DNA from: Desulfuromusa kysingii
GTDB lineage: Bacteria > Desulfobacterota > Desulfuromonadia > Desulfuromonadales > Geopsychrobacteraceae
Length of the DNA: 64,000 nucleotides
NCBI RefSeq assembly: GCF_900107645.1
Contig: NZ_FNQN01000004.1
Coordinates: forward strand, 286,321-350,320
Direction: 5' to 3'
A program made the translations under genes and the position numbers. Under the pieces are notes generated by a model, which saw only the letters and a program-made list of their open reading frames with translations, was not told the DNA's origin and made no database searches. Below, piece by piece: positions 52,828-62,388 of this stretch. The first letter of the stretch is position 1, and each line of letters begins with the position of its first letter.

Positions 52828-53835
52828 ATGCGAGCAGCAATCCTGGTATTAAGCGATAAGGGGGCGGCTGGACAAAGAGTCGATAAAAGTGGTCCCGCGC
52901 TAAAAAAATGGTTGTCTGATCAGCAGATTGAAACTGTCCTTACCAAACTAATCCCCGATGACCTGACAACTATTCAAAAGACCTTGATTGACTGGTGCGA
53001 TAATTCTATCGCCGACCTCATTATAACCTGTGGTGGAACAGGAATTTCACCCCGTGATGTTACTCCTGAAGCAACCAAAGCAATCATCGAACGAGAACTA
53101 CCTGGATTTGCCGAATTGATGCGGGCAAAAAGTCTTGCGATCACCCCGATGGCTATCCTATCTCGCGCCGTCGCCGGAATACGCAACAGTTGCTTAATCC
53201 TGAACCTTCCCGGTAGCCCTAAAGCTGCACTGGAAAACCTCACCTCGGTCTGGCCAGCAATTCCCCATGGGTTAGCAAAGATCAAAGGTGATCCATCCGA
53301 TTGTGCCGGCATTCATTTGCAACAAGCATGTCATAAAACTCCACCAGTCGTTTCCTTTTCGGGTTTTTCAGGTTGCGGCAAAACAACTTTAGTGGTCAAG
53401 GTGATCCGTCTGCTCAGTGAGCGCGGCTATAAAGTCGGCGCCATTAAACATGATGGCCATCATTTCGACATCGACAAAGAGGGCAAAGACAGCTGGCGCA
53501 TGACACAAGCCGGAGCCGTTATTACCGCGATCACTGACAGCAAAAAACTAGCGGTGATCAAACAACATGAAACCTCCCCTGGCCCGCAGGAGATGATAAA
53601 GGAGTTCTTCAGCGAGGTCGATATCGTCATCATCGAAGGGTGGAAAGAGCTCGCCCCGAATAGAATTGAGGTCTACCGCAAAGAGCTCGGGCACAAGCTG
53701 CTCTGCGCGCAAAATGAGGAAGGTTTTATTGCTCTGGCTACAAATACCCATATCGACACAAAGCTGCCGCAGCTTGACATCAACAACCCGCAGCATATTG
53801 TCACTTTTATTATCGACAAATTCCTAAAAAGATAA
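52828..53835 (+). CDS. MogA/MoaB–MobB fusion protein
   Basis: This 335-residue protein has a MoCF_biosynth domain at residues 1-160 (ILVLSDKGAAGQRVDKSGP, ITCGGTGISPRDVTPEAT, LPGSPKAALENL) and a MobB domain at about 170-335 (SFSGFSGCGKTTLVVKVI Walker A, AIKHDGHHFDIDKEGKDSWRM). The first part is like the molybdopterin adenylyltransferase MogA. The second binds GTP and helps MobA. The fusion puts adenylylation and guanylyl transfer support in one chain. It follows mobA by two bases. Confidence 0.9.
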   Translation: MRAAILVLSDKGAAGQRVDKSGPALKKWLSDQQIETVLTKLIPDDLTTIQKTLIDWCDNSIADLIITCGGTGISPRDVTPEATKAIIERELPGFAELMRAKSLAITPMAILSRAVAGIRNSCLILNLPGSPKAALENLTSVWPAIPHGLAKIKGDPSDCAGIHLQQACHKTPPVVSFSGFSGCGKTTLVVKVIRLLSERGYKVGAIKHDGHHFDIDKEGKDSWRMTQAGAVITAITDSKKLAVIKQHETSPGPQEMIKEFFSEVDIVIIEGWKELAPNRIEVYRKELGHKLLCAQNEEGFIALATNTHIDTKLPQLDINNPQHIVTFIIDKFLKR

Positions 53836-54005
53836 ACACCATTGTAAATTGCAATAGTTGCATCGATAGTTCCTGCTCACTCAAACAGCAAGCAGAACTT
53901 TCGCTCCGACAGTGGTGGTTTTCACCTCAGCGACGTCCGCCTTTGGAAATAATCTATTCGGGGAACCGTCCGATCCAGTGCTAAATGAAATAAAAACGAT
54001 TATCA

Positions 54006-54836
54006 TTAAACATCTTTCACATTAATCACTGGAGCACCGTGCAGAAATGAGTCAATACGTTCAAACGCCCGTGGATCTTGGGAATAAAAGTGATGCCCAC
54101 CGTTAAATAATTCGAGATGAGAGTGTGGTATCTGTTTATGGATGGCTTCGAGATTGGTGGTCCGGGTGATGCCATCATAGCGCCCACCGCAAATGAATAC
54201 GGGCATCTGCAGGTTCGGCAGCCGATCGAATGTGTTATGCTCTAAGCGTGCTTCAAGCTGCCGACGTGCTCCAACTTTCCGATTATGCTCGTTTGCCCCT
54301 ACCAGAAGGTTTGTGACCATCTGATCCAACATTTCCTGGTATTGCTGTGGATTAAGAGCTTGCCAGACCGCATCACGCCGCTTGTCCCTGAGAGGTAAGA
54401 TGCATACGGCCCGCTCCCGTGGTGACAAGGATCCAAACTCCTGCAGTGGGTATGAATTACCACCGGCTCCGCCACTGCTTGTGCATGCCAGAACCAATCG
54501 CTTTATACTATGAGGATACCGCAACGCAAATTCTTGCGCGACCATACCACCGAAAGATATGCCTAACACGTTGCACTTGTTCCAGCCTACAGCTTCTAGG
54601 AGAGCTTTGGCATCCATTGCGTAGTCTGCCATGGTGTAAGAGATGTCTGGGCGGTCAGTTTGACCAAGACCTCGTTGATCATGAGCAAGGATTTCGAAAT
54701 CTGCTGCAAGAGGAGATTCAAAGATAGTTGGCTTGCATCTGAGATCACCACCTGTGCCATTGAAAAAAAGTAAACGCGGCCCTGTTCCATGAATTTCATA
54801 ATACATACGAATATCGCGGACATCAATAAATGGCAT
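54006..54836 (-). CDS. Alpha/beta hydrolase
   Basis: This 276-residue protein has the nucleophile elbow GISFGG (Ser), an oxyanion-hole stretch FFNGTGGDL, a late Asp in CGGRYDGITR, and the catalytic His in FNGGHHFY. It belongs with esterases and C-C bond hydrolases of the AB_hydrolase fold. The gene is convergent with the mog–mobB gene and not part of an obvious operon. Its substrate is unknown. Confidence 0.85.
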   Translation of the reverse strand: MPFIDVRDIRMYYEIHGTGPRLLFFNGTGGDLRCKPTIFESPLAADFEILAHDQRGLGQTDRPDISYTMADYAMDAKALLEAVGWNKCNVLGISFGGMVAQEFALRYPHSIKRLVLACTSSGGAGGNSYPLQEFGSLSPRERAVCILPLRDKRRDAVWQALNPQQYQEMLDQMVTNLLVGANEHNRKVGARRQLEARLEHNTFDRLPNLQMPVFICGGRYDGITRTTNLEAIHKQIPHSHLELFNGGHHFYSQDPRAFERIDSFLHGAPVINVKDV

Positions 54837-54932
54837 AACATATTTCCTCTGCTGTAAGTTTCATCTGACTTGACTGAAGAAAAGCTCAACATGAGGACGC
54901 GGATCCAATCATATTTACTGCAAACCTGTTGA

Positions 54933-55305
54933 TTGACCGCCTCAATAAGGTCTGGGCAATGAATATTACCTATATACCCATGGCCCGAGGATTTGTCCAC
55001 CTGGCTGCGGTACTGGATTTAAAGTATTGAGCAGCAAGACTGAAATAGACCGCCTCTTAATCAAAACGCCCCGAAAAGTTTCGAGGCGTCTTGTTAACAT
55101 TAATATTTCTGTCAGCGTTCCCATCATGGGAACCGAAATCGATCACCCTACGACCGTGATCTCAACGACATCAACCTTCAGGCTGATGTGACTCGCTCTA
55201 ACTGGTCAGGTGGATCAGAGACTGTCATAGCATCTTCCTCCTTTGAGTTTAAGGTAATTACAGCCTACCACAACATCTCAACAAAAGAAAAGTCCGCCCT
55301 ATTCT
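54933..55305. repeat. Uninterrupted copy of mobile-element remnant (R2)
   Basis: This stretch is the empty-site counterpart of 13233-14790. The first part reads as the DDE start of an IS3-family OrfB (VWAMNITYIPMARGFVHLAAVLDL) broken by stops. A hairpin AAAACGCCCCGAAA…TTTCGAGGCGTCTT lies at about 55063-55093. The motif GTGACTCGCTC (about 55188) is where the IS3 copy is inserted in R1, flanked there by ACTC duplications. Confidence 0.75.
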
Positions 55306-55773
55306 CGGTGGTCCGTTTCCATAACTGAAATATAGAAAGTTCCAAAACTTATCGGTTGCGATGGGTGGAATTCCTGCTCACATATCTATCGCCAAGAACT
55401 CCCTTTTTTCCTCTGCCGAGGTTCGCCATTCTATTGCAGAGACTTGCCCTATTTCTCGGCTTTCACCAGCGCTTTACGAAGCGCTGGTGTTCTCTGAGCT
55501 GAAATAGCAGCACGATTCTCTGTTTCGGATAGGGTAAGTTTCTGCTTATGTCTTTCATCAAGCAATTGAACATTGCTTTCTTCGGCTTATTGGCAGACTG
55601 CTGAGTAGCTTCAACCCTTTCTATTTTTTACCCAATTTTGGCAATCAAATCTGCAGGCTCTGCTGATCTGGCTCCTGCTCTCTCCGCTTTGTTTTATTCT
55701 CATGTATAGATCATGCGACCTTCTGATCAAGCGAATTCGGCTTTCCTCAAACCGGCTCCAACAATTACCATGA
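55306..55773. other. Gap with a large palindrome and a possible coding remnant
   Basis: I see no intact gene. CACCAGCGCTT and AAGCGCTGGTG form a perfect 11-base-pair stem with a TACG loop at 55464-55489. On the minus strand, the frame through the palindrome reads KLTLSETENRAAISAQRTPALRKAL before stops, so it could be a decayed gene. It also lies downstream of the chemoreceptor gene, where a terminator would be expected. Confidence 0.4.
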
Positions 55774-57933
55774 TTAAGCCACAAGCAGAGGAGCTGATTT
55801 GATCGGGAGATTTTTACTATGCAAATGCAAAATCTCACTTTTTACCAGCCGGAAGGTTTCCAGCATTTCATGCAGTTGGCTGGCCTGCCGGGCTAGATCC
55901 TCAGCCGCGGCTGCACTTTCTTCTGAATTTGCAGTTGTCTGCTGGGTTGCTCTGTCGATCTGATCAAGACCAAGATTGACTTCCTCGATCCTTTGAGTCT
56001 GCTGCCTTGATGCCTGGGCAATCTTCTCTGCCAGATTTTCGATCTTTGAAACACCAGCATCAATTCCTTCCAGAGTTGCAGCAGCACTGTTCGCTACTTT
56101 GACTCCAAATTCAACTTTCTGTTGTGAGCCCTCAATCAACGTGGCAATTTCACTGGCCGCTTCACCACTGCGATTTGCTAAAGCGCGGACCTCTTCGGCA
56201 ACCACAGCAAACCCTTTACCATGCTGCCCCGCACGCGCCGCTTCCACGGCGGCATTCAGAGCTAAAAGATTAGTCTGGAAGGCAATTTCATCGATAACCT
56301 TCATAATCCTTGCTATTTCTTTGCTCGCTACATTGATTTGGTTCATTGCCTGCACCACCTGCTGCATCTCTTCACTTCCAGTATGCGCTGAGTTTTGCGC
56401 AGACTGGGTCAACGTATGTGCATGCTGGGCGCTCTCTGAATTTTGCCGTGATTGATCAATAACATTGGCCAAAGTGCTGCCGACTTGTACCAGGGCACTC
56501 GCCTGTTTTGTGGCTCCATGCGATAAGGATTGACTGCTTTTCGAGATCTGTTGTGAACGGTTCGCCACCTGAACTCCCGACGCGCGGATCTCTCCCATGA
56601 AACGGTTCAAGGCAGCATTGGTTTCTGCCAGAGGCTCACGAACTAGTCCCTGCGCTATAAAGGTAAAATCTCCTGCTGCCAGATGCTTAAAAGCGCTGAT
56701 CACCTCATGCTGTAAATTATCAGCGAAGCTATCCAGGGATTTTCCAAGCATTCCAAGTTCATCCTGACGGGTCAACGCGAGGCGGGCATCCAAGTCCCCT
56801 TCTTCAAGATCGGTCAGCATCTGGTTGGCCTGCTTGAGCGGCTGGGTAATTCCTCTGGTTGCAAACAATGCCATCGCCAGAGCAACAAGAACAGCAACAA
56901 TAGTAATAATAATACTGGTCTGATTGATGTGATCAATTTGGATTTCTGTCGCCTGATTGTTGATCAGAACTTTTTCAGCGGCATCGGCCACTATCAAACC
57001 GGTTGTTTTCTGTCTTTGCTCAAGCTCTTCTTTCACCGCGATAAATGGGACAACCATTTTCGCCACTGCGGTCTCCAGATCGTTATTGAACAGGGAAATA
57101 GCCTCTTTCTGCGTTGCCAGAATGTGGTATTCCAGCGCAATTACATGGTCAAGGTCAACCATAACAGCCTTGATTTTTGGGGGAAAATGATCACGGTAGA
57201 AAAGTCTCGCTTCTTCCCACTTATTGAATAAAGTCAGCATTTCCAGCTCGTTGGCCAGATCGGAAAGTTGCTTATTGGCCAGGGAAACTTTCTCCATAGC
57301 TTGCTTTAATTCCGGAAAATCGGCTGCATATTTCTGATAACTTTTACCTGCTTTGAATTGCTCTACCGGACTATCGGCAAGATCTTCGTAAAGGAGTTCA
57401 TCTATTGAACTTTGCACGAACATCATATTGGCAATTTTCAGAGTCCAATTGAGTAGAGAACGCTTTAAAGAACTCAGGTCTTCAGCCAACCCATCATGAC
57501 GTGGAAGCCAGAGCTCTTCCAATTCTGCTGCAATTTGATTGACATGAGCCATATTTTTCTCGGTTTCCACCACCAGTTCTTCATGCGGAGCAGCAAAGGC
57601 ACCTAGTTCAGCGGTTCCAGCCTTGACAAAAACGGACAGAACCTCACGCTCCTGATTATTGAAAATCTGTATCTTTTCCCGGTTCTGTAGCATATCAGCA
57701 CGAGCACGACTCATTCCCCCCTGCAATGTTTGTTGAACGGCTTCGATTTGTGTCAGCAGCCTGCTCAATTGTCCTGATTGCTGTTCTGCATTCGTGGCGC
57801 TGCGCATCGAAGCAAGGGTGGTTTCATGGGCTTTACGTATTTTGCTCGTACCCCAAGAGGAAACCCCGAACATCAACAAAGTCAACACAATAACAACAAG
57901 AAAGCTTCCAAGTAATTTTTTACCTACCGACAT
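55774..57933 (-). CDS. Methyl-accepting chemotaxis protein
   Basis: This 719-residue receptor has a first membrane helix at about 7-28, a helical periplasmic sensor domain of about 300 residues, and a second helix near 337-359 ([18 protein letters not shown]). A HAMP region follows ([20 protein letters not shown]), then the signalling domain with the conserved tip [22 protein letters not shown] at about 547-568. Repeated heptads near the C terminus should hold methylation sites. It ends without a CheR pentapeptide. It would couple an unknown external cue to the flagellar or type IV pilus system. No chemotaxis gene is next to it. Confidence 0.92.
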   Translation of the reverse strand: MSVGKKLLGSFLVVIVLTLLMFGVSSWGTSKIRKAHETTLASMRSATNAEQQSGQLSRLLTQIEAVQQTLQGGMSRARADMLQNREKIQIFNNQEREVLSVFVKAGTAELGAFAAPHEELVVETEKNMAHVNQIAAELEELWLPRHDGLAEDLSSLKRSLLNWTLKIANMMFVQSSIDELLYEDLADSPVEQFKAGKSYQKYAADFPELKQAMEKVSLANKQLSDLANELEMLTLFNKWEEARLFYRDHFPPKIKAVMVDLDHVIALEYHILATQKEAISLFNNDLETAVAKMVVPFIAVKEELEQRQKTTGLIVADAAEKVLINNQATEIQIDHINQTSIIITIVAVLVALAMALFATRGITQPLKQANQMLTDLEEGDLDARLALTRQDELGMLGKSLDSFADNLQHEVISAFKHLAAGDFTFIAQGLVREPLAETNAALNRFMGEIRASGVQVANRSQQISKSSQSLSHGATKQASALVQVGSTLANVIDQSRQNSESAQHAHTLTQSAQNSAHTGSEEMQQVVQAMNQINVASKEIARIMKVIDEIAFQTNLLALNAAVEAARAGQHGKGFAVVAEEVRALANRSGEAASEIATLIEGSQQKVEFGVKVANSAAATLEGIDAGVSKIENLAEKIAQASRQQTQRIEEVNLGLDQIDRATQQTTANSEESAAAAEDLARQASQLHEMLETFRLVKSEILHLHSKNLPIKSAPLLVA

Positions 57934-58136
57934 GTGATTTCTCCCTTAGCTACCCAACAATTAATAAGTGTTAGCCAATAAGAAATCATCCATGTTAGGT
58001 TTTGGTGAGTTTACGTCTTAATTTCATTTTTTGCCCTTTAGCTGTCGCAAAAAATACGTTTCTGCTAAAAGTAGAAATCTATACATACATAAATCTAAAA
58101 TATTTAATCCCAATAATTCAATCTCGGTTAATCTCT

Positions 58137-58382
58137 ATGAACATTTTCGTTAACAGACCATTCCAGCTCTCCAGTGCAGCTGAACAGGCTTTTAGCAACA
58201 GCACCGGAAATCAGTCGGTCTGCCAATTACACAAACAAGGGCGGGTGACGAATGGCTTTAAATATTATGAAGTGCGTGACTATGTCATCAGACAGGCTCT
58301 GAAAACAGCACGGGACGAACAAGCAACGTGGGAGAAAATTATCCAGAATCTTGATCTGATTGAATCCAAAGTCTCTGGATGA
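58137..58382 (+). CDS. Hypothetical protein, 81 residues, C terminus altered by IS6 insertion
   Basis: The ATG at 58137 begins MNIFVNRPFQLSSAAEQAF, with an A/T-rich run before it and a weak ribosome site. The product is polar and probably helical. Its stop codon lies in the first bases of the IS6-type fragment (from 58378), so the original C terminus was probably lost. I do not recognise a family. Confidence 0.45.
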   Translation: MNIFVNRPFQLSSAAEQAFSNSTGNQSVCQLHKQGRVTNGFKYYEVRDYVIRQALKTARDEQATWEKIIQNLDLIESKVSG

Positions 58383-58916
58383 AGTTTTTATCAAAATACG
58401 AGGCAAACAGCACACCCTTTGGCGAGCAGTCGATCAGGATGGTGATGAAATCGACATCCTGGTTCAACATAAGCGCAACAAACTAGCGGCGCTTCGTTTC
58501 TTCCGCAAACTGTTTCGAAAAACAGGCGTATGTCCATACAAAATCGTGACCGATAAACTCCGTAGCTACCGAGCCGCGTTAAAAGAGTTATCAACCGGGG
58601 CACCACATGAGACAGGTCGGTATCAAAACAATCGAACGGAACTTTCGCACCAACCCACCCGACAGCGTGAACGAAAAATGAGGCGTTTCAAGTCACAAAG
58701 ACAAGCCCAGCAATTTCTCTCCTTTCATGGTCTAGTAGATAGCCTTTTTCGTCATCAGCGCCATTTACTGAGCGCAAAAAGCTCCCGCACCCTTCGTGAT
58801 CGAGCCTTTGCAATTTGAGCGCAGGATACCTGCGCCTGCAATCCAACGTGGTTGTAATGTGATTTGCTCGGCAAAGCAGTCTATTTCTGCTCTATATTCG
58901 TTAAGTTGACAATACC
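58378..58916 (+). mobile_element. 3' part of an IS6-family element
   Basis: From about 58378 the sequence matches the C-terminal half of the IS6-type transposase: LDEVFIKIRGKQHTLWRAVDQDGDEIDILVQHKRNK, KIVTDKLRSYRAALKEL and MRRFKSQRQAQQFLSFH. The right inverted repeat TTAAGTTGACAATACC is at 58901-58916, the inverse of the left ends at 14792 and 63648. The 5' half and left end are missing. This copy reads more cleanly than the one at 14792 but cannot be active alone. Confidence 0.85.
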
Positions 58917-59004
58917 AACCGCGACCTTGTTACCAACATGGGCTTGCTCGATATGTTGGACAGGAACTTTTTCGAGAGGTTTCCCACCATATCTTGTTAA
59001 GCAA

Positions 59005-59826
59005 TTAATCATGGCCCGGCCCTTTGTGCAGCGTGCCTGCCGCTAAATGTGTTTTGAACCAGAATTTCAATGAGGATTGTTCTGATCCGCCCGATTTTTT
59101 CATTCCACCAGGGCCTCCGGACATTCCGCCTCGACCACCTCTTTCTTCTCCCCCTGACTGCTGAGCCCGTTCCGAAGGGCCAGCGGACATTTGTGTCTGC
59201 TTGGTTTCCAGGCCGATGCCGAGGGTCGCAGAGGGAGGAATTGCCTGTAGAAACAGCTTATTGGCGGACAGAGGAATCTTTAACTCATAGATAAGTCCTG
59301 CTTGCTGGGTGCCAAGCGCTAGAGAAATCGCGAACCTATTTTTAAAAACCGAAAAGTCGCCAAGTATTTTTTCTCCGACCAAGAGTTCAAAGCGATCATT
59401 GTTTTGCTGTGGCCTCTTGTCTCTAGAATTTTTCGACATTTGTGGCTCTGTTCCTTGTTCCGGTCGTCCATCACCAGAAGGGGGGGCATTTTGTGCAAGA
59501 GGAAAGCTGATACCAAACGATTTTTCTTTTTTCCCACTAGGATCCAACCAAATAGTCAGGCCACCACGTCGAATCTGTTGCTGCAGTTGCAAATCATGGG
59601 TTGTCAAGCGCAGATAGAGAAACTCCTGATCATTGCAAAGAGCAATGCCGAGTGGCGGCTCTTCCAAGTGATAAGTTGAAACCCTTTGCCAATCCTCCGG
59701 CTTTCCGTCAACCAGAATATCATCCTGCCTCCCGGTGCTAGCGAACTCAGGCTGCCGACATCCGGGCAAAAGCAAAAGGAGGAATATTGCGAAAAGGAAG
59801 ATTTTGATATGGCAATCTTTAGTCAT
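59005..59826 (-). CDS. Lipoprotein with CBM9-like sugar-binding fold
   Basis: This 273-residue protein has a lipoprotein signal (IFLFAIFLLLLLPGC, lipobox LPGC at about residue 20-23). After it lies DDILVDGKPEDWQRVSTYHL and CNDQEFLYLRLTTHDLQLQQQI, which resemble the first strands of CBM9-type domains, and WLDPSGKKEKSFGISFPL. The C-terminal 70 residues are Gly/Gln-rich and low in complexity (RGGRGGMSGGPGGMKKSGG). It is probably exposed in the periplasm or on the outer membrane. Role unknown. Confidence 0.7.
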   Translation of the reverse strand: MTKDCHIKIFLFAIFLLLLLPGCRQPEFASTGRQDDILVDGKPEDWQRVSTYHLEEPPLGIALCNDQEFLYLRLTTHDLQLQQQIRRGGLTIWLDPSGKKEKSFGISFPLAQNAPPSGDGRPEQGTEPQMSKNSRDKRPQQNNDRFELLVGEKILGDFSVFKNRFAISLALGTQQAGLIYELKIPLSANKLFLQAIPPSATLGIGLETKQTQMSAGPSERAQQSGGEERGGRGGMSGGPGGMKKSGGSEQSSLKFWFKTHLAAGTLHKGPGHD

Positions 59827-59848
59827 GGTGTTCTCATTTGCGAATAAA

Positions 59849-60079
59849 TCATTGAAAGGAATAGTGCTGCAACATTGGTAGTTTATGGTCCCGCAGTTCC
59901 TCGACGTAGGCTAGTGCCACCTTCATCAGGTTCGCTTTTTTGATGTAGATCACAAGGTCAGGAATCATAATCCCCTGCAAAGTCTGGCTGCCCCAGGACG
60001 GGTCGTAGCCTTTGTCCTGTTTAAGCGGCGCGAGGATTTCCGTTCTTCGGGAGATTGATAGAACCGTTATTCGATTCAT
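59849..60079 (-). CDS. Small protein, about 76 residues, unknown
   Basis: An ATG at 60079 has AGGTG five bases upstream. A start at 60094 would add five residues. The product has a compact alpha/beta look (MNRITVLSISRRTEILAPL, IMIPDLVIYIKKANLMKVALAYVEEL). It could be a PII-like or DUF-type regulator of the neighbouring lipoprotein, 23 bases downstream, but I cannot name it. Confidence 0.5.
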   Translation of the reverse strand: MNRITVLSISRRTEILAPLKQDKGYDPSWGSQTLQGIMIPDLVIYIKKANLMKVALAYVEELRDHKLPMLQHYSFQ

Positions 60080-60167
60080 GCTGGCACCTGTCATTATAAA
60101 TGTTAAACGTTCCGGACAGCTGCAGCTGTCCAGCTTGAGTTATTCATTTTCAGTGGTTTTACGGCAT

Positions 60168-60611
60168 TTAGCGCTGCCACGCCTTCTCTTTCTGCGTATA
60201 TTTTCCGGCATCACGTACTAAGTGAACGTAGTTGTAAATACGCTCCTGATCTTCACCTGCAGATCCGCCCTGAACCATAGAGTTAAAGCGCACCGCACCA
60301 ACTCTATAGATGTCATTTCCCTCACTATCGACAGCGCAACCGAAGGCAACATACCAATCGTTGTAATAAGCGGTGACGACCGGGCTAAAGTAGGCGGAGG
60401 TGCTCGACCAGAAATAAACGTCTTCGTCGGTTCGACTCCTTTTGGTTGTTGTTGATGGAGCCAAAATAAAATGAAAATAAGGAGCAAATAAGAAAGAAAA
60501 GAGGATATGGGGATGGATGTCAGAAATTGAAGGTTTTTTGCTAATACGAATACTTAGTTGATCTCCATATTTCTTTCTTCTTGGAAGAGGCTTTTGTAGG
60601 ACACTTGGCAA
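60168..60611 (-). pseudogene. DUF1566 (Lcl)-type domain fragment
   Basis: The C-terminal 75 residues, from DEDVYFWSSTSAYFSP to YNYVHLVRDAGKY, match the end of DUF1566/Lcl domains (the WSST and VRLVR-type motifs). The front part of the frame has no domain and no signal peptide, and an expected first half is missing. I read it as a truncated, probably dead gene. Confidence 0.6.
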
Positions 60612-60634
60612 GCGCCTAATTTACTAGACACTCA

Positions 60635-60805
60635 ATAGTTTCCGAAAATACTGTTTTTCATATTCCACCAGTGAGATGCCGCCATTTTTGCCATATCGCC
60701 TAGTTGTGTTGTAAAACAGCTCGATATAGTTGAATATCCACGTTCGGTAATTTGCTTTATTGCTTCAATTTTAAATTCTTCGGGGTGTCGCTTTGCCCTC
60801 GTAGT
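60635..60805 (-). pseudogene. IS3-family deletion remnant: OrfA start joined to OrfB end
   Basis: On the minus strand, AKRHPEEFKIEAIKQITERGYS (OrfA N-terminus) is followed directly, after a frame change, by YIELFYNTTRRYGKNGGISLVEYEKQYFRKLLSV (OrfB C-terminus). About 1 kb of the transposase, including the catalytic core, is gone. It ends with the OrfB stop at 60635-60637. Confidence 0.75.
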
Positions 60806-61159
60806 AGTACCCCCCCCTGATTGTATGAATTATAACGCTATCAGATAGCTACAATACTAGGGACTTGCCAACTCTTATTTCCCTACCGGCCAGAATCATT
60901 CTCAATCAACTAATTAAATTTCCAAACATATCTTGGGAAAACAGTGGAACTACACTTTCAACACTTTTCCACATTCCTTCCATTATCCGTGCATGCTTAT
61001 TCGCGATGATTCGAATCATTAATGTCGATATTTCACGGAAAGGAAGCGAACATGGGCAATAAAAAGACAGGACAGAAGGCAATGACATGGATAGTCTCGA
61101 AAGCTAGGGACTGGAACCCTCTCCAGCCGTTGGCACTGAACAAAATAAGCGGGGTCTTT

Positions 61160-61900
61160 ATGAAAAAGATCAACATGCTGATGGTTTTCGTTTCTCTGTT
61201 GGTCCTGGTTGCCCCCCCAGCCTTTGCTCAAGGAGAAGCCGTGTCAGCTATTAACGGGCAGGTTGTTGTAACTGGTGGTAGTCTGGATGGTGAAAATATG
61301 GCAACAGGTTCAGCAAGTCTGACTGCACCGCTGGGAGAACATTTCGGACTGCGATTGGATGGCCTCTCCGGCAATATTGACCGTGATGATTTCCGGGTGG
61401 GAGCCATTCACCTGTTCACTCGTGATCCTGATTTGTACCTGCTTGGTGTGACCGGTGCCCATGCTGAACTTGAAAATATTCAAGTAGAAAGTTTTAGCCT
61501 TGAGGTTGAAGCTTATATGGGGATGGTTACCATTGCTGCCGCCGGTGGACAACAGACTGGCGATGTCCATGATTCAACCTATGGCTCTCTGGACCTGCGT
61601 TACTACCCGCAGAAAAATCTGATGGTTGAAGTCGGCGCTAGCGTGGCTGACGAGAATGACGGTAAAGCTCATATCGGCGTTGAATATCAGCTAGTGGGTG
61701 GACTGGCGCTATTTGCTGATGCGGCGACTGGAGAGGATGGGTTCGAGCATGCTCTTGGTGGCATCCGTTACTACTTTGGAGATGAAAAACCCCTGATCAA
61801 TCGCCATCGTGAGGAGGTTTCCACAAATAATGTCCTCGATAGCGTGATCATTAATTACGCCAGTGCCCGCTCCGCAGTTCTTGCTAGCGACATCAGATAG
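61160..61900 (+). CDS. Outer-membrane beta-barrel-like protein
   Basis: The ATG at 61160 starts a signal peptide (MKKINMLMVFVSLLVLVAPPAFAQG), so the real product is 246 residues. An upstream ATG at 61022 adds 46 residues before the signal and is unlikely. The mature part has repeated beta-strand stretches with Gly/Asp turns (ASLTAPLGEHFGLRLDG, DLRYYPQKNLMVEVGAS). The end, HALGGIRYYFGDEKPLINRHREE, resembles a group of small barrel proteins. No C-terminal aromatic signal is visible; the last residues are SDIR. Function unknown. Confidence 0.6.
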   Translation: MKKINMLMVFVSLLVLVAPPAFAQGEAVSAINGQVVVTGGSLDGENMATGSASLTAPLGEHFGLRLDGLSGNIDRDDFRVGAIHLFTRDPDLYLLGVTGAHAELENIQVESFSLEVEAYMGMVTIAAAGGQQTGDVHDSTYGSLDLRYYPQKNLMVEVGASVADENDGKAHIGVEYQLVGGLALFADAATGEDGFEHALGGIRYYFGDEKPLINRHREEVSTNNVLDSVIINYASARSAVLASDIR

Positions 61901-62088
61901 TGGCTTTGCTAGAGGTGTGGACGACATCCAGATCTTCCTCAAAGAAGGGGGATAAAAAGATCCTGACCTGAAAAAAAGCATACCAAAGAATTATGGTATG
62001 CCCCATAAATTGATCAAATTTCCAACCAAAGAAAGGAGATCAATCTATGGAAAGATTATTAACAGGATGAGTCGATTTTTCAATCAAA

Positions 62089-62355
62089 ATGGCCATCAGC
62101 GTAAGGCCTGCCCGATTGGAAATTGTTTACAACAGAAAAACCTGTTGTCCCCAGTGCGGGAGTTTAAGACAAAGAATCAAGGCGAGTTTCTGGCGGAAGA
62201 TTAACCGCACACCACAGCAGGGGCACCCTGTTACCCTGCTTGTTTATTGCCATAAATATCACTGTAAACAATGCCATCGATATTTTAATACATGCATGAA
62301 TGGTATTAAGAAAGGTCGATATGGGCTGATTTGCAACAACCTGGACCTGATCTGA
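62089..62355 (+). pseudogene. Possible ISL3-type transposase zinc-ribbon fragment
   Basis: The frame contains KTCCPQCGSLRQRIKASFWRK, then PQQGHPVTLLVYCHKYHCKQCHRYFN, the two paired-Cys knuckles of the ISL3-transposase N-terminal domain. No catalytic domain follows: the frame stops after 88 residues. The ISL3 match is from memory of the family, so I rate it moderate; a small stand-alone zinc-ribbon gene is the alternative. Confidence 0.5.
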
Positions 62356-62388
62356 CAGTCATTATCAGCTCTTGTTGTGTCTCCGAAA

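Noticed and set aside
61022..61159. Longer start of the barrel-like protein
   Set aside because: It would put 46 charged residues before a normal signal peptide.
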